Assembly: GCA_029261715.1 (NCBI GenBank)
Contig: JAJDAT010000025.1
Coordinates: 1-64,000, forward strand
Direction of reading: 5' to 3'
Length of the DNA stretch: 64,000 nucleotides
From: Nitrospinia bacterium
GTDB taxonomy: Bacteria; Nitrospinota; Nitrospinia; Nitrospinales; JAJDAT01
Shown: piece by piece, positions 31,514 through 39,020 of the stretch
How the letters are laid out: each line of letters opens with the position of its first letter
Position numbering within the stretch: the stretch's first letter is position 1
Made by a program: the position numbers and the translations under genes
The notes under the pieces: generated by a model
Database searches by the model: none
Told to the model about the DNA's origin: nothing
What the model saw: the letters and a program-made list of their open reading frames with translations, nothing else

Positions 31514-32692
31514 ATGTCTCTATCTTATAGAGTTATCTTTGCTCATCCTTTTTGGGGATACGGGTTTCGCCCATTCTTCCTTTTAGGCGCATTATTTAGC
31601 ATTATTAGCTTGCTGATATGGGGTGGCTTTTATGCTGGGTATGTCGCGCCTCCATTGTTCATGATGGATCCTATATCTTGGCATGCGCATGAAATGATCT
31701 ATGGTTTCACTATGGCAATTATTGCAGGTTTTTTGCTTACGGCTGTTGCTAACTGGACCGATAGTACTCCGGTGCGTGGATTGCACTTAATAGGGTTGTG
31801 CCTACTTTGGTTAGCTGGGCGTGTGGTTATGAATTTTGATCTGGGTTTTCCAGAGATTGCCGTTTTAGTTTTTGAAGGTGCGTTTATTCTGACGCTAGCA
31901 GTTAGCCTATCTATTCCGCTTATTAAAACATGGGAAAAACGCAATTTTGTATTTCTAGTATTACTATGTATTTTATTTTCATGTGACATGGTTTTCCTTA
32001 TTACCAAAGAGCGTACATCACTTTATGTTGCTGTTATGATTATTATGGCTATGATCTCTTTGATTGGCGGGCGGGTCATTCCAGCCTTTACCGTGGATGC
32101 TCTACAAGAAAGAGGAGAAGAAGCCAACGAGACACCGCAAAATAAATTAGACGTTTTAGCGATCCTATCACTGGCGCTGATTATTCTGGTTCTAGTATTT
32201 GTAAAACAGGAAGGAGCTCTTCTTGCCGGGACAGCCTTTTTATCTGCTATGATTCATACACTTCGTCTGCGGCGTTATCATACATTCAGAATATTGGATG
32301 ATCCTATGATCTGGATTCTTCATATCGGCTATAGCTGGCTAATTCTAGGGCTGTTTTTGGTAGGTTTCTCAGCGCTGGGCTTTCTTCCATTCTCCATTGC
32401 GCTACATGCCTTTACAGCGGGAGCAATCGGCTCTATGACGCTTGGAATGATGTGTCGTGTGACACTAGGGCACACTGGACGCAATCGAATCGCATCAAAG
32501 CTAACAAGGCTAAGTTTTCTTTTGATGCAGTGTGCCGCTTTTATGCGTGTATTTGGTCTAATGATTGCGCCGGACTATAGCATTGAGTGGATTATAGGTT
32601 CCGCTACACTTTGGATAATTTGTTTTTCGCTTTTTATTTTGATTTATGCTCCGATGTTATGGAAGAAAGACCTTGATAAATTGGTCGCTTAG
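31514..32692 (+). CDS. nnrS: NnrS family heme-copper membrane protein, copy 2
   Basis: A 392-residue protein, close paralog of NnrS copy 1, with the same helices and His-bearing motifs (DPISWHAHEMIYGF, ALHAFTAGAIG, RVTLGHTGR). The ATG at 31514 is the right start: AGGAG lies 7 bases upstream and the protein then begins MSLSYRVIFAHPF like copy 1. Its predicted role is protection against NO in the inner membrane. Differences from copy 1 are spread evenly and conservative, so both are probably functional. It is flanked by two direct repeats, suggesting the gene moved as a unit. Confidence 0.93.
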   Translation: MSLSYRVIFAHPFWGYGFRPFFLLGALFSIISLLIWGGFYAGYVAPPLFMMDPISWHAHEMIYGFTMAIIAGFLLTAVANWTDSTPVRGLHLIGLCLLWLAGRVVMNFDLGFPEIAVLVFEGAFILTLAVSLSIPLIKTWEKRNFVFLVLLCILFSCDMVFLITKERTSLYVAVMIIMAMISLIGGRVIPAFTVDALQERGEEANETPQNKLDVLAILSLALIILVLVFVKQEGALLAGTAFLSAMIHTLRLRRYHTFRILDDPMIWILHIGYSWLILGLFLVGFSALGFLPFSIALHAFTAGAIGSMTLGMMCRVTLGHTGRNRIASKLTRLSFLLMQCAAFMRVFGLMIAPDYSIEWIIGSATLWIICFSLFILIYAPMLWKKDLDKLVA

Positions 32693-33104
32693 CAAGTCTA
32701 TTTATTAATGGTTAATTAGTAGCTTCCTACACAGATGGCCTTGATAAAACCTTGATGGAAATTTCCTCCTGTGACAGAATCAATGGAGCTAATAGACATC
32801 TTCTAAATGATTGAAAAATAAACAGACTCAGGAAACTGCTTCAACATCTAGCGGTTATGTAAAACGCTAAAATAAGTTTCGTAATAAGTAGGTGTAAGGA
32901 CAGTCAATATAGAAAAAAATAATTGGTTGCGGTAAGCCAATTTCAGTCAAAATGGTGTCGCTTAAATAAGATCATTCCCAGCCATCATAATTTTAATCGC
33001 TCAATTAAATTATTGAATAAATATATCTAGTCGTCTAACAAGCGCTAAATTAAACCTTCATGTATGGAAAAGTTGAAGGTTTTAAAGGAGATCGCCAAAT
33101 ATTT
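32693..33104. other. intergenic region before hupE-like gene
   Basis: A 412-bp AT-rich gap. It holds the right-hand direct repeat (32739-32815), and AGCGCTAA at 33041-33048, which also forms the core of the palindrome before the ZnuD-like receptor. AAAGGAGATCGCC at 33083-33095 could serve as a distant Shine-Dalgarno. No gene seen. Confidence 0.4.
32739..32815. repeat. direct repeat right of nnrS copy 2
   Basis: The second copy of the repeat at 31335-31402, 77 bases long because of a short insertion (GAGCTAATAGACA region), otherwise nearly identical. Both share CCTTGATAAAACCTTGAT and CTTCTAAATGATTGAA. The pair brackets NnrS copy 2. Confidence 0.75.
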
Positions 33105-33926
33105 ATGAAAAAGATTATTCTATTACGGATTATAGTGGCGTTATCTCTTTTCCTAATTGTCCCGTACGTACTTGCCCATGGTATGTCAGAAGCGGAAAAG
33201 CAAACCATTCTGCAGGGAGGAAATCTTCAGTTTTTAGAAATTGGGGCAACCCACATGCTTACCGGCTACGACCATCTTTTATTTGTCTTTGGGATAGTCT
33301 TTTTTTTAACTACTTTCATGGACGTGGTCAAGTACATAACCGCCTTTACGATAGGGCATAGCATAACTCTTATCACTGCAACTTTAATGGGGATTACCGT
33401 TAATTACTTTTTGATTGATGCCGTAATTGCCTTGAGCGTTTGCTATATTGGTTATGAAAACATTGGAGGGTTCCGCAAATTCTTTGAAAAGTCGCCCGAT
33501 TTAAGTTGGGCCGTATTTATATTTGGCCTGATTCACGGATTAGGCTTATCTACAAGGCTTCAACAACTACCTTTAGGAGATGAAGGAATTGTATTGCGAA
33601 TTCTTTCGTTTAATTTAGGAATTGAGTTAGGCCAAATAGCCGCCTTATGTTTAATGGTGGGCTTGCTTTATAAATGGCGCCATACCAAGTCTTTTTTGCA
33701 AATAAGCGCCGTTTCAAATAATGGGCTTATTTATGCGGGAGCTTTTTTATTTTTAATGCAGATGCATGGATATTCACATGACGTAAATCCTGATGAATTT
33801 GGATTTCCAGAAGACAGTCATTCTCATGCTCATGAAAAGATGGATTCTCAAATTCCTTTTCCGGGAAGTGAATATGGAATACTCCCTCAAAATGATTCTC
33901 CTAAATTATCTCCTCGTGATCCTTGA
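33105..33926 (+). CDS. HupE/UreJ family membrane protein with His-rich tail
   Basis: A 273-residue inner-membrane protein of the HupE/UreJ (type 2) family, linked to uptake or export of nickel, cobalt or other divalent metals. ATG 33105 is chosen because a signal-like MKKIILLRIIVALSLF follows; a start 15 codons upstream lacks an RBS. Family motifs are TGYDHLLFVFGIV, FTIGHSITL and FGLIHGLGLS, with His and Asp in helices. The C-terminus adds GYSHDVNPDEF and SHSHAHEKMD, a probable metal-binding tail. The next genes downstream (CDF, ZnuD-like) also handle metals. Confidence 0.88.
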   Translation: MKKIILLRIIVALSLFLIVPYVLAHGMSEAEKQTILQGGNLQFLEIGATHMLTGYDHLLFVFGIVFFLTTFMDVVKYITAFTIGHSITLITATLMGITVNYFLIDAVIALSVCYIGYENIGGFRKFFEKSPDLSWAVFIFGLIHGLGLSTRLQQLPLGDEGIVLRILSFNLGIELGQIAALCLMVGLLYKWRHTKSFLQISAVSNNGLIYAGAFLFLMQMHGYSHDVNPDEFGFPEDSHSHAHEKMDSQIPFPGSEYGILPQNDSPKLSPRDP

Positions 33927-34110
33927 TTTGCCTTGGACTTAACTCATAAATGCGACTTAATTAGGGAATGACAATAAGCAACCTAAAAATTTACTATTTG
34001 TTCAATTGATATTATCACCAGATAAAAAATCCTATCAAAGTATTCCTCCTTTAGTTAATCCTCAAAAACCTTTATCAAATATCAAAGTTTATTGGCTGTG
34101 TTATTACGTT

Positions 34111-34743
34111 TTAACTAATACAGTTTAGTTTCAATTCTTTTAATTTTGTGGATGCCTCTTGAATAACGTCCAGAGACGTTTTAAAAATCAAACCACAAAT
34201 GAGCATACCAATAATTAAATCTGGCAAAAACGAATGGGTAAAAGCGACTCCCCATGCGGCGCCTAGGAGCCCAATGTTTGCCAAAACATCGTTACGAGTG
34301 CATAGCCACGTCGATCGCATGTTTATATCGTCGCTTTTAAACCGGTAAATCAATAAGGCGCAAAATAAATTAGCCACCAAAGCAAGCCCCCCGACGATAC
34401 CCATAATAAACGCCTCGGGTAATCCGGGGTAAAAGAATCTATAAATCACAGAGCCGAGAACAAATAATGAAAAGGCGCTCATAACCACGCCTTTCATCAT
34501 TGAAACCCAAGTCTTGCATTTTTCGCTTCGTTGAATAACCAATAGAGAACTCCCTAATATGATAGCGTCGCCTAACATATCCAAGGAATCGGCAAAAAGG
34601 GCTCTAGATTCGGACAACCAACCATAAAGCGCTTCCGTGAAAAACATACCAATATTAATGATAAACACTAGTCCAAGAACCAATTGATGTCTTTTGGCTA
34701 ATTGACTTAAACCTTTTTCGCAAGCCGAAGCACAATTGCTCAT
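34111..34743 (-). CDS. short cation diffusion facilitator-like transporter
   Basis: A 210-residue membrane protein of the CDF superfamily with about six helices. The TM2 metal-site segment is SRALFADSLDMLGDAI (Asp-x3-Asp) and the TM5 segment is WLCTRNDVLANIG, typical of a subgroup lacking the classic His-x3-Asp. The cytoplasmic C-terminal domain of full-length CDF proteins is missing. That is normal for this short subgroup, often found with metal-efflux or TonB genes. It starts with a Cys-rich MSNCASACEKG. Likely substrate Zn, Co or Ni; it lies downstream of the ZnuD-like receptor gene on the same strand. Confidence 0.85.
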   Translation of the reverse strand: MSNCASACEKGLSQLAKRHQLVLGLVFIINIGMFFTEALYGWLSESRALFADSLDMLGDAIILGSSLLVIQRSEKCKTWVSMMKGVVMSAFSLFVLGSVIYRFFYPGLPEAFIMGIVGGLALVANLFCALLIYRFKSDDINMRSTWLCTRNDVLANIGLLGAAWGVAFTHSFLPDLIIGMLICGLIFKTSLDVIQEASTKLKELKLNCIS

Positions 34744-34828
34744 TTAAGCTTCCTCTTCAATGTTAGAGTTTTTTTAAATTAATCTCTATGCTTGTTCTCC
34801 GTAAAATTAAAGCGAAAATTTCATTGAA

Positions 34829-36871
34829 TCAGTAGTTAACTCGAATACCAACTTCGGCTCCTATTCCAGGTTCTGGAGAAAAGTTTCTTAAAAAAGAGGT
34901 TGAGTTCCGGATGTCATCATCCAGTAAGTTATTGCCTTTCGCGTAAGCCAACACGTCCGTTCCACGAATATTATCTATGTGGTAATGCGTGGAAACATTG
35001 AGCAAAAGGTAACTAGGAGTATCGGCTTCGTTATCACCTGAAGAGTTCTGCTCTTCGGCGCGGGTTAAACGAAGATTGGAGTTCCAATTACCAAGAGCAT
35101 GGTCTAGTTGGAATCCCCAACGTAATGGCGGAATTTGGGGAATGTCTCCCGCATTATCCAAAGTTGCTCGGGTGTAGTCGCTAAAGAGAGTTAAATCCAC
35201 CAAGTGCTTGCTTTCGATAATAGGGAAAATAAAGCTGGCTTCATAACCATAAAATTTGGCGTTGGTTTGACGATTCAAAAGCTCTGGATTGCCTTCCACT
35301 TCATTTCCGGATCGTTGTACAAAAATGTAATCGTCCACCCAGTTATGAAATAAATCCACCTGAGCGCTGACCCAACTGGAATTGAACTTGTAACCAAAAT
35401 CAAGATTGTAGGAAGTTTCCAATCCTAGGTTAGGGTTGCCGCGTTCAAAAGCGCGAGTGGCTTCATGAAAACCGGTAAAAAACAGTTCTTGTACCTGCGG
35501 AGCTCTTTGCGAACGAGTCATAGCAAAGTTAACCGAGTTATTGTCGTTAATTTTCCATAGATCCGAACCGGAAACACTGATAGGAGTGTAACTGGAGTCT
35601 GGGTCCAAGGTGTTTCGTGAGTTCACGGTCGCATGTTCTATGCGAAAACCGAATTCAGCTTTGGTCGGTCCCACTGGGAACGATTCCTGAGCAAATACTG
35701 CATAGCTAGCGCTATGAGTGATTGGAACGATGAATTCGTTTTCTTCGAGTTCTAAAGCGGAAAAGTTTCCAGAAATTAATTGAAAACCTATAATACCTTC
35801 GAAAATGCCAATAGGTTTGTGAGGGGCTTCTAACCTAGCTTCCAACGTGTCGTTGCGGAACAAAGCTTCCTTTGCTTCAACGTGTTCGTAATCGGTAAAA
35901 CTCAATTTGGTTCGATACGCTTCGAAGAAACCGTCGGAGTTTCTGAATTCGCTCTTAAAGTCTATTTTGCTTTGCTCAAGTTCGATACGAGCTAATTCTC
36001 CGCCGGCTGTGCCCTCAGGTGGAACACCATATTCATTTTCAAGATAGTTTGCAGAAACCCCAAAAAATCCGAAATCGCCTATGTAAGAAAGACCACCCGT
36101 AGTACTTTTAGCGTCTGCCGAACTGTTATTAACAAAACCGTTGCTGTTTTGAGTCACGGCTAAATCGGGTTCGCTCACCCGGCCTCTGCCTTCGTCTATT
36201 GCGTCGCCGTCAATTCGGACATTATTATTTTCCCGATAAAATCCGTCAAAATGATAAGCCAAGTTTCCGTGACCGCCTTCAATTTTTAGAATAGAGGAGT
36301 ATTCGTCGGAAACAGAGTTGTACTTTTGCTCAAACGATCCTTCAGCCAGTTTGTCGGGCATTTCTTCTGGAATCCGGCCATCGATAACGTTAACAACGCC
36401 GCCAATCGCGCCACTACCGTATAGTAGAGTAGCGGGCCCACGCAGGATTTCCACTCTCTCCGCAATCAATGGGATCGAGCTTGAAGCGTGGTCGGGACTT
36501 GCCTGGGAAGCGTCGTTGGCTCCCAGTCCATTACTCAAAACCCGAACCCGCGGACCGCTTTGCCCACGGATAACAGGAAGTCCAACACCAGGACCAAAAG
36601 ACTGACCATGGACTCCCAGCTCATTCTTTAGAGTTTCGCCAATGGTACCGCCAGCTTTTAAGCGCAACTCCTCGTCGTGAAGGATATTGACCGGTTTGGC
36701 GGAACTGGAAATTTTATCATTCATTGGCGTTGTTACTACGATTTGATCCATATGGACAACAAAACGCTTTTTAGGACTTTCGGGTTCTTTTTTATTATCT
36801 TCGGCAAAAGCCGGAAAGGTTTGTAAACCTAGAGAAAATATTAACGCAAATAATAACGTATATCGATACAT
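34829..36871 (-). CDS. TonB-dependent receptor, ZnuD-like
   Basis: A 680-residue outer-membrane receptor. The signal peptide (residues 1-23, ending FPAFAE) precedes a TonB-box-like segment and the plug domain: DQIVVTT, VHGQSFGPGVGLPVIRGQSG, SPDHASSSIPLIAERVEIL and RGPATLLYGSGAIGGVVNV. These match the ZnuD zinc-receptor family strongly. The remaining 480 residues are beta-barrel strands ending in an aromatic C-terminal VNY. It should import zinc or a zinc complex using TonB energy. A perfect 14-base palindrome lies upstream, and a CDF gene follows. The metal assignment is by family, not shown. Confidence 0.93.
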   Translation of the reverse strand: MYRYTLLFALIFSLGLQTFPAFAEDNKKEPESPKKRFVVHMDQIVVTTPMNDKISSSAKPVNILHDEELRLKAGGTIGETLKNELGVHGQSFGPGVGLPVIRGQSGPRVRVLSNGLGANDASQASPDHASSSIPLIAERVEILRGPATLLYGSGAIGGVVNVIDGRIPEEMPDKLAEGSFEQKYNSVSDEYSSILKIEGGHGNLAYHFDGFYRENNNVRIDGDAIDEGRGRVSEPDLAVTQNSNGFVNNSSADAKSTTGGLSYIGDFGFFGVSANYLENEYGVPPEGTAGGELARIELEQSKIDFKSEFRNSDGFFEAYRTKLSFTDYEHVEAKEALFRNDTLEARLEAPHKPIGIFEGIIGFQLISGNFSALELEENEFIVPITHSASYAVFAQESFPVGPTKAEFGFRIEHATVNSRNTLDPDSSYTPISVSGSDLWKINDNNSVNFAMTRSQRAPQVQELFFTGFHEATRAFERGNPNLGLETSYNLDFGYKFNSSWVSAQVDLFHNWVDDYIFVQRSGNEVEGNPELLNRQTNAKFYGYEASFIFPIIESKHLVDLTLFSDYTRATLDNAGDIPQIPPLRWGFQLDHALGNWNSNLRLTRAEEQNSSGDNEADTPSYLLLNVSTHYHIDNIRGTDVLAYAKGNNLLDDDIRNSTSFLRNFSPEPGIGAEVGIRVNY

Positions 36872-36933
36872 AACGGACTCCGTTGACAGTTTCCCGGCGT
36901 AGGTAAATACACGTTAGCGCATAACAAAAAGCA

Positions 36934-36947
36934 AATTAGCGCTAATT
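36934..36947. promoter_or_regulatory. perfect palindrome before ZnuD-like gene
   Basis: AATTAGCGCTAATT is a 14-base perfect palindrome about 65 bases upstream of the receptor start. A related imperfect one, GTTAGCGCATAAC, lies at 36912-36924, closer to the gene. Position and symmetry fit a metal-dependent repressor operator such as Zur. AGCGCTAA also occurs before the HupE-like gene (33041) and before the aldehyde dehydrogenase gene (40449). Confidence 0.45.
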
Positions 36948-36992
36948 CATACAGATGTCGGGAAAATTAATGAATTTAAAGGAAAAACTAAG

Positions 36993-37301
36993 TCAACAGG
37001 TAACAGGAGGAGACCGACTGGAAGCCGTTAACGGAGCGGCGGCAATTGAAAGAGTAGCGGTTGTCGCAATCCATTGGGTTCCTTGTGTAGAGAGAGAAAT
37101 CTCTGGAGTGTCGGTTTTCAAGCCAACGTTTGAGTGAACCAAGTGACAAGAAATACAATCCGGATCTAGATGTGAAGGATCTAAATCGTGATTATGCAAA
37201 GGGCTACCGAACAAGGCTATTAAGCTAAAACAAACCGCTAAAGCCAAGACAGTCCAGTTAGAACGCTCTTTATTTAATTTATTAATACTTAAAAAAGTCA
37301 C
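36993..37301 (-). CDS. small DUF2946-like His/Cys protein
   Basis: A 102-residue protein with one hydrophobic N-terminal segment (NWTVLALAVCFSLIALFG), probably a signal anchor. It is followed by SPLHNHDLDPSHLDPDCISCHL, an HNHD motif and a C-x2-C-H that could bind Zn or Cu in the periplasm. The rest is low-complexity Ala/Thr/Ser ending in PPVTC. It resembles DUF2946-type proteins that sit next to metal-related TonB receptors. It is directly upstream of the ZnuD-like gene on the same strand, so likely the same operon. A similar protein is encoded at 37765-38076. Confidence 0.7.
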   Translation of the reverse strand: MTFLSINKLNKERSNWTVLALAVCFSLIALFGSPLHNHDLDPSHLDPDCISCHLVHSNVGLKTDTPEISLSTQGTQWIATTATLSIAAAPLTASSRSPPVTC

Positions 37302-37764
37302 TCAATCATCCAAAAAATTTATTTAACTAATTAGATTAGATACCACAAACGCGTAAAGGATTCAATATTTGTACTTCGGTTCTGTTAACTTTTTATATTT
37401 AAAATCATAGACGCTCCATAAATTACGAAACAAATCCCACCTTGTTAATTAAAAAATTTTCCAAGGTGATTGGACGAGGAACCAGGTTAAAGTTTAAACG
37501 ATATAATCAATCATCCATTCTTTAACCTGGCTCCTTTTGGCGGCTGGAGGAGCTTGCGCCAAATTTTCTCTCATGAAACGTCTAAAGTTCTTTCAATAAA
37601 CACAATTAAGCGTTTTTTTTACGAACAATTTGCAAATATATAATTGCGCTTAAGAAAAAAACTTTAAAGAAACTTTTAAACTCGTCAAAAATAAGCTAAC
37701 AAAACCTATTTTGCTTTCGTAAGAACAAAACGGTTTTGTTGCATTTATAGTTATTGCGAGCGGT
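37302..37764. other. non-coding region with tandem hairpins
   Basis: This 463-bp gap between two related small genes has no credible ORF. Its notable content is the pair of hairpins at 37477-37563, listed separately. The left part is plain AT-rich sequence and the right part contains short A and T runs. Confidence 0.4.
37477..37563 (-). ncRNA. tandem hairpins, candidate leader or small RNA
   Basis: Two adjacent hairpins. The first pairs 37477-37492 with 37520-37535 (16 positions, one mismatch, core CCAGGTTAAAG). The second pairs TTTGGCG (37536-37542) with CGCCAAA (37557-37563), with inner GCT/AGC pairs around GGAGG (CCTCC on the minus strand). They lie upstream of the 36993-37301 gene on its strand. 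They could be a regulatory leader; which strand is transcribed is not known. Confidence 0.4.
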
Positions 37765-38076
37765 TTAAATGGATGAAGGGGGACTGAGTCCAGAAAAAGT
37801 AAAGGGAAAATTGGGAACGATGACCAAAGTCAACCGGCAACTGTAGTAACGCTCGAATGGAATAGAGAAAAGATCTTGAGAAGAATCGCCTATATCTGTA
37901 TTAATTTGAGTCCATTGACAAGGAGAACAATCTTCGTGAGGATCGTCTAGATCGAACTCATGATTATGGAGAGTGGGCGCAAACCCGGTCATGAAGGTAA
38001 AAATAAAAATCAGTAAAAACGTATAAAAACGTTTTTCGTCATGATTTTTAATTTTTGAAATGTTAATTGAAGACAT
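37765..38076 (-). CDS. small DUF2946-like His/Cys protein
   Basis: A 103-residue protein, paralog-like to the one at 36993-37301. A hydrophobic helix FYTFLLIFIFTFMTGFA is followed by PTLHNHEFDLDDPHEDCSPCQW, the same HNH-Asp and C-x2-C layout. The C-terminal third is hydrophobic and ends in a PPSSI sequence, mirroring the SPPVTC end of its relative. Likely periplasmic metal binding, exact role unknown. TTGCAATTGCAA, a perfect 12-base palindrome, overlaps and precedes its start codon and might be an operator. Confidence 0.7.
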   Translation of the reverse strand: MSSINISKIKNHDEKRFYTFLLIFIFTFMTGFAPTLHNHEFDLDDPHEDCSPCQWTQINTDIGDSSQDLFSIPFERYYSCRLTLVIVPNFPFTFSGLSPPSSI

Positions 38077-38197
38077 TGCAATTGCAAGCGTTTTAAATAC
38101 TTAATAAAAATCGAAAAGCTACAGCATCTTAAATTTTATACAAATGGATTGCAATTTTTTAAACGGAAACTTATATCAAAAGTTTGATTTTACCGGG

Positions 38198-38479
38198 TTA
38201 TTTCGCGTTATATTTGGCGCAAACTCCGAAAAACTCTAACGAATGAGTGATATCGGAATATCCTTTATCTCGAATCATTTGTTCAATCTCTGAGATAAAG
38301 CAATACTTCATTTCAGCTACGCTTCTACTAATGCGGCAAATAATATGATGGTCTTTATCTTTGTATTCATATCGGGGTACTTCATCGCCCAAATAACGTC
38401 TTTCCACCAGATTGGAATTCTCGAATTGAACGATGCACCGGTAAACGGTGGCTGAAACTAGCGGGCCAATTGAAGTCAT
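38198..38479 (-). CDS. N-terminally truncated Fur-family-like protein
   Basis: A 93-residue protein matching the recognition-helix end and dimerisation domain of Fur/Zur proteins: SATVYRCIVQFENSNLVER, then YEYKDKDHHIICRISR and HSLEFFGVCAKY. The first 45-50 residues with the other winged-helix elements are absent. Both structural Cys-x2-Cys sites have lost their second Cys (CRIS and CAKY). A GAGG five bases before the ATG means it can be translated. It may be a decayed Zur or a dimer-forming antagonist. It follows the gene at 38496 by 16 bases on the same strand, and metal genes lie downstream. Confidence 0.7.
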   Translation of the reverse strand: MTSIGPLVSATVYRCIVQFENSNLVERRYLGDEVPRYEYKDKDHHIICRISRSVAEMKYCFISEIEQMIRDKGYSDITHSLEFFGVCAKYNAK

Positions 38480-38495
38480 AAAACCTCAATTTTTT

Positions 38496-38993
38496 TCAAT
38501 CAACGTGGACGGAAAAAAACTTTGAAGTTTCTATCTCGTTGGCATCTTCAATTATAATTTCAAACTCATGATCGCCTTTTGGGAATTTGACTTTTTGAGC
38601 GTCGATATGATTGCCATTAATGTGGGGGCGGACTCTATCTGTAATGTCGATTCCAAATAACTTTTGGTAAACGATCTTTAACGAATCCATATTGATTGGT
38701 TCGCCGAAGGGATGCTTTTCAAATCGAACTAAAATATCGATTAGATCTTTGTACATGGCGTTTTCTTCGGGTTTTTCTATTTTAATTATAGGGCCGATAT
38801 CTTCCGTGTTGGAAACGTCTTCATAAGGATCGAATGGTTGTTTATCATCGGTCTTTACTTCTTTGGTTTCCTTTATAGGGAGCGCGGCTTCCTTTTCAGT
38901 TATCCATTGGATGGGAGCGGATGTGTCTGCGCAAATTGGAGCTGACCACAAAACAAGCGTCGCAATTAAAAATACTATTGGTATCCGTTTCAT
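38496..38993 (-). CDS. secreted hypothetical protein
   Basis: A 165-residue exported protein with signal peptide MKRIPIVFLIATLVLWSAPICAD. It then has a Lys/Glu/Asp-rich linker (residues 30-70) and a beta-rich C-terminal domain with PIIKIEKPEENAMY, RVRPHINGNHIDAQKV and FPKGDHEFEIIIED, the pattern of an immunoglobulin-like fold. No family is named. It is upstream of the truncated Fur-like gene and downstream of the aldehyde dehydrogenase gene, all on the same strand. Confidence 0.65.
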   Translation of the reverse strand: MKRIPIVFLIATLVLWSAPICADTSAPIQWITEKEAALPIKETKEVKTDDKQPFDPYEDVSNTEDIGPIIKIEKPEENAMYKDLIDILVRFEKHPFGEPINMDSLKIVYQKLFGIDITDRVRPHINGNHIDAQKVKFPKGDHEFEIIIEDANEIETSKFFSVHVD

Positions 38994-39020
38994 AATTTCG
39001 AATCTTCCTAATAAATTTTA

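Noticed and set aside
34111-34743. CDF gene as a truncated pseudogene
   Set aside because: Although it lacks the C-terminal cytoplasmic domain, short CDF-like proteins of about 200 residues with the DSLDMLGD and RNDVLAN motifs form a regular subgroup, so the length is expected.
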